Below are positions 1 through 7,123 of a DNA stretch of 27,975 bases, one piece after another. Where the stretch lies: assembly GCA_900548705.1 (NCBI GenBank), contig URLF01000031.1, positions 1 through 27,975 on the forward strand. Reading direction: 5' to 3'. How positions within the stretch are numbered: position 1 is the stretch's first letter; every line of letters starts with the position of its first letter. Origin of the DNA: an uncultured Porphyromonadaceae bacterium. GTDB taxonomy: Bacteria > Bacteroidota > Bacteroidia > Bacteroidales > Muribaculaceae. The position numbers and the translations under genes are program-made. The notes under the pieces were generated by a model, which did no database searches, was not told the DNA's origin, and saw only the letters and a list, made by a program, of their open reading frames with translations.

Positions 1-1
1 C

Positions 2-319
2 ATGAGCCGGATGAAACGCTCCGCCGCGTCGGCCACTACCGGCGCAACCTGGCGTTTCTCCCTCCGGGCCATCGTCTCGACCCTATGGGGCGAAGGGGTG
101 GACTCCGTGGTATTCTTCCCGATCGCTTTCGGGGGTGTGCTGCCCCTATCCACCATCCTGTCGCTGATTGTCTCGCAGGCTCTGCTGAAGACACTTTACG
201 AAATACTGGTGCTCCCTGTGACCGTCACCGTGGTCAGACGTCTCAAACACATCGAGGGGGAAGACACAACGGATTCCTCATCTACCGACTATTCATGGTG
301 GCGGCTCACTGATGTCTGA
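2..319 (+). CDS. yhhQ: Queuosine precursor transporter, C-terminal part (5' end outside window)
   Basis: This is the last ~105 codons of a multi-pass inner-membrane protein of the VUT/DUF165 (YhhQ) family, which imports queuine or 7-deazaguanine precursors for tRNA queuosine. The family signature is visible: an arginine-rich loop followed by RAIVSTLWGEGVDSVVFFPI, then a hydrophobic helix, and the usual C-terminal helix LLKTLYEILVLPVTVTVV ending in a short charged tail (RRLKHIEGED). The reading frame is open to the window edge, so the ATG at base 2 is probably internal and the true start lies upstream. The stop codon sits inside the loop of a 13-bp hairpin (294-332). The call rests on recognised motifs from roughly the last half of the protein. 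Confidence 0.8.
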   Translation: MSRMKRSAASATTGATWRFSLRAIVSTLWGEGVDSVVFFPIAFGGVLPLSTILSLIVSQALLKTLYEILVLPVTVTVVRRLKHIEGEDTTDSSSTDYSWWRLTDV

Positions 320-332
320 AGCCGCCACCATG
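294..332 (+). terminator. Hairpin straddling the transporter stop codon, possible terminator
   Basis: CATGGTGGCGGCT (294-306) is perfectly complementary to AGCCGCCACCATG (320-332), with a 13-base loop that contains the TGA stop (317-319). The stem is long and GC-rich, but no T-run follows directly; the nearest (TTTATTTAAATTTTTT) begins about 33 bases later. It may end the transporter transcript or protect its 3' end. The stem is certain, its role is inferred. Confidence 0.45.
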
Positions 333-414
333 CCAATCGGCCCCATTCACCACAATTATAGGGCTTTATTTAAATTTTTTCACCCGAAATAGCTTCTGTT
401 TCAGAAAAAATCAC

Positions 415-422
415 GATATTTG
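415..422 (+). promoter_or_regulatory. Possible -7 promoter box upstream of the HU gene
   Basis: GATATTTG matches 7 of 8 positions of the Bacteroidetes -7 consensus TAnnTTTG and lies about 135 bases before the HU start. No clear TTG -33 box sits at the expected distance of 19-21 bases, so this is a weak call. A transcript starting here would have a leader of roughly 130 bases. Confidence 0.3.
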
Positions 423-498
423 CAGTTGCATTTTGGCCCGCAGCCGCCAGGTTTCGGCCTAAACCTTTGCGGTTCAACGGTTTGCGCGACAAAATGCC

Positions 499-526
499 AT
501 ATAATCATATAATCTTGCCTCGGCAA
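499..526 (+). repeat. Tandem ATATAATC pair and TTGCC/GGCAA inverted repeat before the HU gene
   Basis: ATATAATC occurs twice back to back (499-506 and 507-514) and is followed at once by TTGCC-TC-GGCAA (515-526). The cluster ends 31 bases before the HU start codon. It could be a regulatory site in the HU promoter or leader, but nothing in the sequence proves that. Confidence 0.35.
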
Positions 527-557
527 CTATTTCAATAAAAAATCGATATACCCCGCT

Positions 558-839
558 ATGACGAAAGCAGAAATCGTTAACGAGATTTCAAAGACAACCG
601 GCATCGAACGTGCCGCAGTTCTCGAAACAATCGAAAAGTTCATGGAAGTGGTCAAGGATTCCCTCGCCCACGGCGAACCGGTTTACCTGCGTGGCTTCGG
701 TAGCTTCATCATCAAGACCCGCTCGCAGAAGACCGCACGCAATATCTCCAAGAACACCACCATCATCATCCCCGAACACAAGATCCCCGCTTTCAAGCCC
801 GCGAAAGTGTTCATGGAAGACCTCAAGGACCAGAAATAA
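558..839 (+). CDS. HU/IHF-family DNA-binding protein
   Basis: A 93-residue basic protein of normal HU/IHF length. It begins MTKAEIVNEISKTTGIERAA, the usual helix-turn-helix dimerisation region, and continues with the conserved LRGFGSF segment (residues ~44-50), the beta-arm region rich in Arg, Lys and Asn (residues ~53-72), and the closing IPAFKPAKVFMEDL helix. Proteins of this family bend and compact DNA as dimers. The ATG at 558 is the only start that gives the complete N-terminal helix. The next gene encodes the mS38-like peptide after 73 bases and the RNase E/G gene follows, an arrangement I recall from other Bacteroidales. Sequence alone does not decide between HU and IHF subtypes, so no symbol is given. 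Confidence 0.95.
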   Translation: MTKAEIVNEISKTTGIERAAVLETIEKFMEVVKDSLAHGEPVYLRGFGSFIIKTRSQKTARNISKNTTIIIPEHKIPAFKPAKVFMEDLKDQK

Positions 840-912
840 TACGGTCCCCGCGGCCTCTTCCCCCACCAACAGAGACAATTAACCGATAGCTAACCATTTA
901 AAGTTTCTTACA

Positions 913-1002
913 ATGCCCAGCGGAAAAAAGAGAAAGGGCCACAAGATGGCCACCCACAAGCGTAAAAAACGCCTGAGAAAGAACCGTCACAAGAAGAAAT
1001 AA
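913..1002 (+). CDS. AURKAIP1/COX24-domain (mS38-like) ribosomal peptide, 29 aa
   Basis: A tiny ORF encodes 29 residues, beginning MPSGKKRKGHKMATHKRKKR and ending in a run of Arg, Lys, Asn and His. About half of the residues are Lys or Arg. It matches the very short Bacteroidetes proteins that carry the AURKAIP1/COX24 (DUF1713) motif; the mitochondrial relative mS38 binds the small ribosomal subunit. I infer a ribosome-associated role from the family and from the extreme basicity. It lies between the HU gene (73 bases upstream) and the RNase E/G gene, probably in one transcript with HU. The reverse strand is also open across this region, but that frame shows no recognisable protein. Automated gene callers often miss genes this short. 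Confidence 0.85.
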   Translation: MPSGKKRKGHKMATHKRKKRLRKNRHKKK

Positions 1003-1025
1003 TCCTTGAGCTGTTCAGGCTTATT

Positions 1026-1120
1026 GAAAACGCGATATAGAAAACAGAACAAACTTTTCCCGACGGCCGCCGACACCAGAACGGCTCACTGCCGCGAAAA
1101 AAGTTTGTTCTCGCGTTTTT
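1026..1120 (+). promoter_or_regulatory. Long two-part hairpin in the leader of the RNase E/G gene
   Basis: Two complementary pairs nest in one structure. The outer stem is AAAACGCGA (1027-1035) with TCGCGTTTT (1111-1119), and a G-T wobble pair extends it by one. The inner stem is GAACAAACTTTT (1047-1058) with AAAAGTTTGTTC (1099-1110), 12 perfect pairs. They are separated by an 11-base bulge on the 5' side only. The 40-base interior has further CGGC/GCCG pairing potential. It could terminate the HU-mS38 transcript, since the 3' arm ends in five T, or act as a 5'-UTR control element of the RNase gene that starts 60 bases later. The pairing is certain, the function is open. Confidence 0.6.
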
Positions 1121-1180
1121 GAGAAAGCCCCCTTGCGCCTCTTCTCTCCCACAAATCAAATCCAATCCCTTAATGAACGA

Positions 1181-2830
1181 ATGAAAAGCGAACTTATCGT
1201 CGACGTACAGCCTCAGGAGGTCTCCATAGCCCTCACCGAGGATGGCCGGCTGGTCTCCCTGCAGAAAGAGAGCCGCAACCTGGCCTACGCCGTCGGTGAC
1301 ATATATGTGGCGAAAGTCAAGAAGCTCATGCCGGGCCTCAACGCCGCATTTGTCAACGTCGGCTACGAGAAAGACGCGTTCCTTCATTATCTGGACCTTG
1401 GACCACACTTTTCTTCCTATTCCGAATTCCTACACCAGCTCCTCGACGACCCGAAGGCCCCGATGCCCCAAGTCCAGAAGATGAAGCTGTTGCCTGACAT
1501 CGACAAACACGGCACCGTCACCGACCAGCTCACATGCGGACGCGAACTGATGGTGCAGATTGTCAAAGAACCGATTTCTTCAAAAGGCCCCAGGCTGACC
1601 ACCGAAATCTCATTCACCGGACGATACCTTGTCCTGATACCATTCTCCACGAAGATTTCGATATCGCAGAAAATCAAGACAACCGCCGAGAAACTGCGCC
1701 TGCGCCACCTCGTGGAAAGCATCCGGCCGAAAAACTTCGGTGTGATCATCCGCACATCGGCCGAGGGCAAATCGGTGGCCGAACTCAACCATGAGATACA
1801 GACCCTCCGCAAATGCTGGGAGGACACTGCCGCCAAAGCCCGCACCGCCCAGGTGCCCTCGCTGATTTTCGAGGAGGAAAGCCGTATAGTCGGCGTGCTG
1901 CGCGACGTCTTCTCGCCATCCTTCGAGAGCATCCATGTCAATGAAACAGAGGCATTCGCCCAGATTCAGAAATATGTCAGCCTGATTGCCCCCGAAAAGA
2001 AAGAAATCGTCAAACTTTACTCGAAGGAGGTGCCGATTTTTGACAGCTTCAACATCACCAAGCAGATAAAATCCTCTTTCGGGAAAACCGTCTCGTTCAA
2101 ATCAGGAGCGTATATCATCATCGAGCATACCGAGGCGCTCCATGTCATCGACGTGAACTCCGGCAACCGCGCCAAAGCCGGCAACGACCAGGAGACAAAC
2201 GCCCTTGAGGTAAACCTCAGGGCCGCCGATGAAATCGCCCGCCAGCTCAGACTGCGCGACATGGGAGGCATCATCGTCATCGACTTCATTGACATGAACA
2301 AGGCCGAACACCGCCAGACGCTCTACGAACACATGCGCCAGATCATGGCGACAGACCGTGCACGCCACAACATCCTGCCCCTCAGCAAATTCGGACTGAT
2401 GCAGATAACCAGGCAGCGCGTAAGGCCGGCCCTCGACATCGTGACAGCCGAGACCTGCCCCTCTTGCTTCGGCAAAGGGGAAGTGCAGCCCTCGCTGCTT
2501 TTCACCGACACCCTCAGGGAAAAGCTCGCTTACCTAATCAACGACCTGAAAATCAAAGACTTCATCCTCTATGTGCATCCATTCGTGGAGGCATACCTCA
2601 AAAAAGGGATCATCTCCATCTACCGCCGCTGGCGTCTGGAGCTTGGAGGGAAGTTCAAGATTGTGGCCGACCAGTCGCTGGCATACCTCCAGTACAGGGT
2701 GATCGACTCAAACCGCAACGAAATAGACCTAAAGGAAGAAAAAGACCTCGACAAGACGTCGACAGCAAAGACCAAGTCCAAGGCCAAGAACCGGGTAAAC
2801 CAGCCAGCCTCTTCTGAAGAGAAGGACTGA
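1181..2830 (+). CDS. rng: Ribonuclease E/G family endoribonuclease
   Basis: A 549-residue cytoplasmic endoribonuclease of RNase G type, acting in rRNA maturation and mRNA decay. An S1-like RNA-binding region occupies residues ~35-130 (GDIYVAKVKKLMPGLNAAFV, then KDAFLHYLDLG). The DNase I-like catalytic core follows, with the metal-binding aspartates in VIDVNSG (D324) and VIDFIDM (D368). The zinc-link motif CPSCFGKG is at C426 and C429. The C-terminus is a short domain ending in a basic, Lys-rich tail (residues ~520-549) instead of the long scaffold region of E. coli RNase E. I chose the ATG at 1181 because MKSELIVDVQPQEVSIAL is the family N-terminus; an upstream TTG at 1133 would add 16 unrelated residues. 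A long leader hairpin precedes the gene and a GC-rich hairpin follows it. Confidence 0.95.
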   Translation: MKSELIVDVQPQEVSIALTEDGRLVSLQKESRNLAYAVGDIYVAKVKKLMPGLNAAFVNVGYEKDAFLHYLDLGPHFSSYSEFLHQLLDDPKAPMPQVQKMKLLPDIDKHGTVTDQLTCGRELMVQIVKEPISSKGPRLTTEISFTGRYLVLIPFSTKISISQKIKTTAEKLRLRHLVESIRPKNFGVIIRTSAEGKSVAELNHEIQTLRKCWEDTAAKARTAQVPSLIFEEESRIVGVLRDVFSPSFESIHVNETEAFAQIQKYVSLIAPEKKEIVKLYSKEVPIFDSFNITKQIKSSFGKTVSFKSGAYIIIEHTEALHVIDVNSGNRAKAGNDQETNALEVNLRAADEIARQLRLRDMGGIIVIDFIDMNKAEHRQTLYEHMRQIMATDRARHNILPLSKFGLMQITRQRVRPALDIVTAETCPSCFGKGEVQPSLLFTDTLREKLAYLINDLKIKDFILYVHPFVEAYLKKGIISIYRRWRLELGGKFKIVADQSLAYLQYRVIDSNRNEIDLKEEKDLDKTSTAKTKSKAKNRVNQPASSEEKD

Positions 2831-2955
2831 CGGCTGACCACGCCCGAAAGCCCCACAGCGGGCCGACACCGACCCCTCGGGGACTTCATGGCGACCCTTA
2901 CCCGACGGAAGCGCCAAATCAACGCTTGCCTCCCCCTGGCAAGCCCCGACAATCC

Positions 2956-2988
2956 AAAGCGCCGCAGCCCCAAAGGCCGCGGCGCTTT
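2956..2988 (+). terminator. Rho-independent-type terminator after the RNase gene
   Basis: AAAGCGCCGC (2956-2965) pairs perfectly with GCGGCGCTTT (2979-2988). The 13-base interior includes a further GCC/GGC pairing. The arms carry AAA and TTT at their ends, so the structure could work on either strand. The run after the stem is short (TTTCCC). Confidence 0.65.
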
Positions 2989-3074
2989 CCCGTCTCCACC
3001 CTTCCCCTCCTCCGGGAATCGCGAATTGCAAATTAAAGTTCGGGCAAGACATCGGATATGTCCCGAATTTTTAG

Positions 3075-3082
3075 TACTTTTG
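3075..3082 (+). promoter_or_regulatory. -7 promoter box of guaA
   Basis: TACTTTTG is a perfect match to the Bacteroidetes TAnnTTTG box and lies 27 bases before the guaA start codon, implying a short leader of about 20 bases. I see no convincing TTG -33 element at the expected distance. Confidence 0.65.
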
Positions 3083-3109
3083 CCCCCATAATACATCACG
3101 AGTCAAAAG

Positions 3110-4633
3110 ATGCAGGAAAAGATTGTCATACTCGACTTCGGGTCGCAGACCACCCAGCTCATAGGCCGACGCGTCCGCGAGCTCAACACCTACTGCGAGA
3201 TCATCCCCTACAACAAGTTTCCCCATGATGACCCTTCGGTCATCGGAGTAATACTGTCAGGCTCCCCCTTCTCGGTCTATGACGAGAAGGCGTTCAAGGC
3301 AGACCTGTCGAAAATCCGCAAGCGCCTTCCGGTGCTGGGCATCTGCTACGGCGCCCAGTTCATGGCCTGGGCCGACGGCGGCAAGGTGGAACCGGCCGGC
3401 ACACGCGAATATGGCCGCGCACATCTGGAGTACATCGACCCCACCGAACCTATCTTCAAGGATATCGAGCCGGGCACACAGGTCTGGATGAGCCATGGCG
3501 ACACCATCACGGAAATCCCCGCCGGATTCCGGCGCATCGCCTCCACCGACAAGGTGGAAATCGCCGCGTATCGCGTGGAGGGAGAACAGACCTGGGGCGT
3601 CCAGTTCCATCCCGAGGTGTACCACTCGGTAAAGGGCACTCAGTTGCTGAAAAACTTCGTCGTGGATGTCTGTGGTTCGAAGCAGGACTGGAGCGCAGCC
3701 TCTTTCATCGAGACCACAGTCAACGAACTGCGCCAGCAGCTTGGCGACGACAAGGTTGTCCTCGGCCTCAGCGGCGGCGTCGACTCTTCGGTTGTGGCCG
3801 TGCTGCTCAACAAGGCCATCGGCAAGAACCTCACCTGTATCTTCGTGGACCACGGAATGCTCCGCAAGGATGAGTTCCACGATGTGATGCGCGACTACCA
3901 GGGCCTTGGCCTCAACGTGATAGGGGTGGATGCCTCGGCAAAGTTCTTCAAGGAACTCGAAGGGGTCACCGAACCTGAACGCAAGCGCAAAATCATCGGC
4001 AAGGGATTCATCGACGTGTTCGACGAGGAAGCTCACAAGCTGAAGGATGTGAAATGGCTCGCCCAGGGCACCATCTATCCCGACTGCATAGAATCCCTCT
4101 CCATCACCGGCACCGTCATCAAGAGCCACCACAATGTCGGCGGTCTCCCCGAAAAGATGAACCTCCGTCTCTGCGAGCCCCTGCGACTCCTGTTCAAGGA
4201 TGAGGTCAGGGCTGTCGGACGCGAGCTTGGAATGCCCGAACATCTCATTACCCGCCATCCCTTCCCCGGCCCCGGACTGGCTGTGCGCATTCTTGGCGAC
4301 ATCACCCCCGAGAAAGTGCGCATACTCCAGGATGCCGACAAAATCTTCATCGACGGTTTGCGCCAGTGGGGCCTTTACGACAAGGTTTGGCAAGCCGGAG
4401 TGATTCTGCTCCCCGTCCAGAGCGTGGGTGTGATGGGTGACGAGCGCACCTATGAACGTGCTGTTGCCCTGCGCGCCGTGACCTCAACAGACGCCATGAC
4501 CGCCGACTGGGCCCATCTCCCCTACGAGTTCCTGGCTGAGGTCTCCAACAAGATCATCAACCACGTCAAGGGGGTCAACCGCGTGGCCTACGACATCTCC
4601 TCCAAGCCGCCAGCCACAATCGAGTGGGAGTGA
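3110..4633 (+). CDS. guaA: GMP synthase (glutamine-hydrolysing)
   Basis: A 507-residue enzyme that converts XMP, ATP and glutamine to GMP, the last step of guanine nucleotide synthesis. The N-terminal class I glutamine amidotransferase domain has its nucleophile in GICYGAQ (C79) and the rest of the triad in FHPEV (H167, E169). The ATP pyrophosphatase domain follows, with the PP-loop LGLSGGVDSSV (residues ~218-228). The C-terminal dimerisation domain ends in the canonical PPATIEWE. Length is normal and all catalytic motifs are intact. The start is set by MQEKIVILDFGSQTT, the usual N-terminus, 27 bases after a perfect -7 box. A terminator-like hairpin follows directly, so the gene is probably transcribed alone. 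Confidence 0.98.
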   Translation: MQEKIVILDFGSQTTQLIGRRVRELNTYCEIIPYNKFPHDDPSVIGVILSGSPFSVYDEKAFKADLSKIRKRLPVLGICYGAQFMAWADGGKVEPAGTREYGRAHLEYIDPTEPIFKDIEPGTQVWMSHGDTITEIPAGFRRIASTDKVEIAAYRVEGEQTWGVQFHPEVYHSVKGTQLLKNFVVDVCGSKQDWSAASFIETTVNELRQQLGDDKVVLGLSGGVDSSVVAVLLNKAIGKNLTCIFVDHGMLRKDEFHDVMRDYQGLGLNVIGVDASAKFFKELEGVTEPERKRKIIGKGFIDVFDEEAHKLKDVKWLAQGTIYPDCIESLSITGTVIKSHHNVGGLPEKMNLRLCEPLRLLFKDEVRAVGRELGMPEHLITRHPFPGPGLAVRILGDITPEKVRILQDADKIFIDGLRQWGLYDKVWQAGVILLPVQSVGVMGDERTYERAVALRAVTSTDAMTADWAHLPYEFLAEVSNKIINHVKGVNRVAYDISSKPPATIEWE

Positions 4634-4639
4634 AGCAGG

Positions 4640-4668
4640 CAAACCTGATTCCGGTTTGAATTGTTTTT
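4640..4668 (+). terminator. Terminator after guaA
   Basis: CAAACC (4640-4645) pairs with GGTTTG (4653-4658) around a 7-base loop, and a T-run TTTTT (4664-4668) follows after AATTG. An overlapping alternative hairpin, AATTGTT (4659-4665) with AACAATT (4674-4680), would compete with it. This isolates the next gene, at 4703, from guaA. Confidence 0.6.
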
Positions 4669-4702
4669 CTTACAACAATTGTCTCATCACAACCTCCGAC
4701 AT

Positions 4703-5689
4703 ATGGACAACTCACCTCTTAACACCAACAATCCATACAACCAGGCTCCCGGTTTCCAGCCTGGGCGTCCCGAAGAAAAGGGTCCCCAGGGGGGGAATGA
4801 GAATGGTCCGGCACAAGACGGTCCAAGACGTCAAGTTCCACCGGCTCAGTATGATCCACGTCAACGAGGAGGCAGGATTCCGCAAAATCAGCCACAATAT
4901 CCCCAGAATCATGGTTTCGGACAGCAGCCGGGAGGTCAGCCTCACCCCGGATATGGCCAGCAACGCGCTCCCTATCCTCCTCAAAGGCCTGTCGCACCCG
5001 GATATCCAGGTGGAAATGGTCCATACAATCCCATGCCTGGATACCGTCCGGGGATGCCTCCTCATCAAATGAAAAGAGGTAATGGAAGTCAAGGCCTGAT
5101 AATAAGTATCATTATCGTGGCTTTGATAATCGTAGGAGTCGGATGTTGGTGGTATTTCGGATATCGTGACACTCACCCCATTCTGACCGATGACATTGAT
5201 GTCGAACAGATAGCGGAAATAGACAATGAAGCAATCTCAACCGACGGTTCCCAGTCTGGTATGGAGACTGTAACGACTGCCAAAGGAAATGATGCCACAA
5301 CATCTATGACCGATGCCACTCCCGGCGGGAATACAGCTACGGAATCTGCCACGTTGTTCAACCGTCCGCTCCTCTACACCGGTACGGTCACTCCCGGCGG
5401 AGTCGCGTCGCTCAACATCATCCTTTTCCAGAACGGCCGACTCGAAGGGACAATTGACTATTCCGGAGGGAAGTCGATGCCGCTATTCGGCAGCTACACC
5501 TGGACGGATGACGGGCATATGATGAACATCAACTTCACTGTAAGCTCAAACGACGACAAGACCTACTCTGAAAGCTGGATGGGAACCTCATCCTACATAA
5601 AGGATGACTTGACCCACTCATTGACCTTCAAGCGCATAAACACCTCTGAGGGGCAATCCAAGACGGCTTCTTTCGCCCTCAGGCCTTGA
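4703..5689 (+). CDS. Single-pass membrane protein with Pro/Gly/Gln-rich N-terminal region, function unknown
   Basis: The 328-residue product has three parts. Residues 1-125 are low-complexity, rich in Pro, Gly, Gln, Asn and Tyr, with PGY and PQNQP-like steps. Residues ~131-153 form one strongly hydrophobic helix (GLIISIIIVALIIVGVG, then CWWYF). The remaining ~175 residues begin with an acidic Ser/Thr linker (to ~215) and end in a segment that looks beta-rich (LYTGTVTPGGVASLNIILF, then GRLEGTIDY). Without a signal peptide, the disordered part probably faces the cytoplasm and the C-terminal domain the periplasm. The ATG at 4703 is preferred because an upstream TTG at 4661 falls in the guaA terminator. 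The next gene starts 6 bases after the stop, so the two are likely co-transcribed. I do not recognise the family. A G7 run lies at 4789-4795. Confidence 0.8.
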   Translation: MDNSPLNTNNPYNQAPGFQPGRPEEKGPQGGNENGPAQDGPRRQVPPAQYDPRQRGGRIPQNQPQYPQNHGFGQQPGGQPHPGYGQQRAPYPPQRPVAPGYPGGNGPYNPMPGYRPGMPPHQMKRGNGSQGLIISIIIVALIIVGVGCWWYFGYRDTHPILTDDIDVEQIAEIDNEAISTDGSQSGMETVTTAKGNDATTSMTDATPGGNTATESATLFNRPLLYTGTVTPGGVASLNIILFQNGRLEGTIDYSGGKSMPLFGSYTWTDDGHMMNINFTVSSNDDKTYSESWMGTSSYIKDDLTHSLTFKRINTSEGQSKTASFALRP

Positions 5690-5695
5690 CAATGA

Positions 5696-7123
5696 ATGGA
5701 AACATCCCGGAATAACTCCATTTCACGAAACACATTCTCCCCCACCTACGCAACAAACTGTAGTACAGCAAATTGCATAGGGGGGGAGAACTCTATGCCC
5801 TTTTGGCTGACATTGGTCACCATATTTCTCGCCATATTTTTCCTGACTCTCCAGCTTTCAATTTTCTCCAGGGGAAGCATTCTCTCAGACGGTTATTCAT
5901 ATTTCGATGCCTGGGAGACAATCAAAGGGGGGCACACCGATCAGCTCCGCACCCCGGTATATGCCATTCTCGTCGGGGTGTTGAAAGAGCTGTTCGGCAA
6001 AGACACTGCCCTTGTGATAATTCCGGTCATACATTGGGTGATGTATTTGCTTATGCTACGTGGCGTGTGGCAGATAGATGTGGCCCTTGGCATTCCGAAG
6101 GGGATAAACATCGGGGTGATATTGCTGCTGATGTTACTTCCTGGGTTCTGGTGCTTCAACCATATCACAATGGCGGAAACCCTGTCGGAATGCGGGGTAG
6201 TATTGCTGGTGTGGCTCTCCGCGCGATATATCCAGACCCATCAATGCCGTTGGTTATGGCTGTCAGGACTGACATTGGTGACTCTTCTCTTCACAAAACC
6301 GATGTTCCTGTTTCTCATACCTTTGATGGCTGTTTTCTGGGGAATCGTATGTTACCGCCGCAGAAGAGACATAATGATTTGCGCCGCCTCGATTGTGGCC
6401 ACTATCGGGCTGGCGGGAATATATCTTTACTGCATGGCCCATACCTACACTGTCACCTCTTTCACGATAGCGACCTCATATAACGGATATTATTGCATGC
6501 GTGCCGACGGCCTTGTCATACCTGATGAAATACAGCAGCCGGAACTGAGGGAGAAGTTCCGCCCGATGTATGACTCCTTGCCGGGAGGCTGGTTGAAACC
6601 CCAGCCATACTGGCGGGAGATGTGGTGTTTCAACTGGCCTGAACTTGACACACTTGTGAAGACCGCCCGGAGCAACCATCAGCGAGAGGTAGCCGAAAAC
6701 ACCGTCAGGAGATTCGGTGAGTCATTGACCGGCAGCCAGTTCTACAGCCTTGTGGACGAGTTTGGCCTTTCACCGGAATATGACCGCAAATATGTCACCT
6801 GGAACGGCCTCACCCATAACCAGGAAGGTGGATTCATATACCCGTTCCACCGGTGGCTTAACTTCCCGATATGGATTGGGCTGGCAATACTCATCCTCTT
6901 CATCACTCTATGGATACGCCGATGGTGTGTCGACCGCCATTTCCCGGCGTTGGCCGCCCTGATAGCAGCCATCTACCTGACCGCCTACCTCACCGCCGTC
7001 ATCGGCGCCCAAGACTCCTGGGGCCGCATCATGACCCCCGTCTCCCCCCTCCTGCCCATCATAGCCGGCAGCCTGACCTCTATAATATTCAAATTTCACA
7101 AAAGGAACCGACATCTGAAATGA
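5696..7123 (+). CDS. Polytopic membrane protein, putative GT-C glycosyltransferase (first of tandem pair)
   Basis: About 475 residues with roughly ten hydrophobic helices and one large loop of ~110 residues (about 260-375). After the first helix comes SDGYSYFDAWETIKGG and then RTPVY, resembling the acidic first-loop motif of GT-C lipid-linked sugar transferases. Later landmarks are FTKPMFLFLIP, CMRADGLVIPDE and IGAQDSWGRIMTPV before the last helix. GT-C enzymes use polyprenyl-phosphate sugars at the periplasmic face; no substrate can be read here. The protein is clearly paralogous to the next gene, and the two overlap by ATGA. The start is uncertain: ATG 5696 gives a 33-residue hydrophilic leader, while ATG 5795 (MPFWLTL) aligns with the MPLWLTI of the paralogue. 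A G7 run (5780-5786) lies between these starts. Confidence 0.75.
   Translation: METSRNNSISRNTFSPTYATNCSTANCIGGENSMPFWLTLVTIFLAIFFLTLQLSIFSRGSILSDGYSYFDAWETIKGGHTDQLRTPVYAILVGVLKELFGKDTALVIIPVIHWVMYLLMLRGVWQIDVALGIPKGINIGVILLLMLLPGFWCFNHITMAETLSECGVVLLVWLSARYIQTHQCRWLWLSGLTLVTLLFTKPMFLFLIPLMAVFWGIVCYRRRRDIMICAASIVATIGLAGIYLYCMAHTYTVTSFTIATSYNGYYCMRADGLVIPDEIQQPELREKFRPMYDSLPGGWLKPQPYWREMWCFNWPELDTLVKTARSNHQREVAENTVRRFGESLTGSQFYSLVDEFGLSPEYDRKYVTWNGLTHNQEGGFIYPFHRWLNFPIWIGLAILILFITLWIRRWCVDRHFPALAALIAAIYLTAYLTAVIGAQDSWGRIMTPVSPLLPIIAGSLTSIIFKFHKRNRHLK

Noticed and set aside
461..483. AAACC/GGTTT inverted repeat with GGTTCAA, suggestive of a tRNA arm
   Set aside because: No acceptor stem, anticodon arm or CCA context can be built around it.
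1133..1180. TTG start for the RNase E/G gene
   Set aside because: It adds 16 residues unlike the family; the ATG at 1181 gives the usual N-terminus.
908..1408. 166-codon minus-strand ORF across the mS38-like gene and the RNase start
   Set aside because: It is antisense to two recognised genes and has no family features.
2888..3091. 67-codon ORF between the RNase gene and guaA
   Set aside because: It spans the terminator hairpin and the guaA promoter box and encodes a Pro/Arg-rich sequence without motifs.
3257..4393. 378-codon open frame on the minus strand opposite guaA
   Set aside because: It mirrors the third-position GC bias of guaA, has no recognisable motif, and guaA itself is certain.
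4656..5072. 138-codon ORF overlapping the PGQ-rich protein in another frame
   Set aside because: It starts in the guaA terminator and shows no domain; the other frame has a clear membrane helix and tight operon spacing.
6871..7119. N-terminal extension of the second GT-C protein
   Set aside because: It overlaps the first GT-C gene in another frame and has a His/Pro/Arg-rich out-of-frame look; the ATGA junction at 7120 gives a natural start that matches the paralogue.
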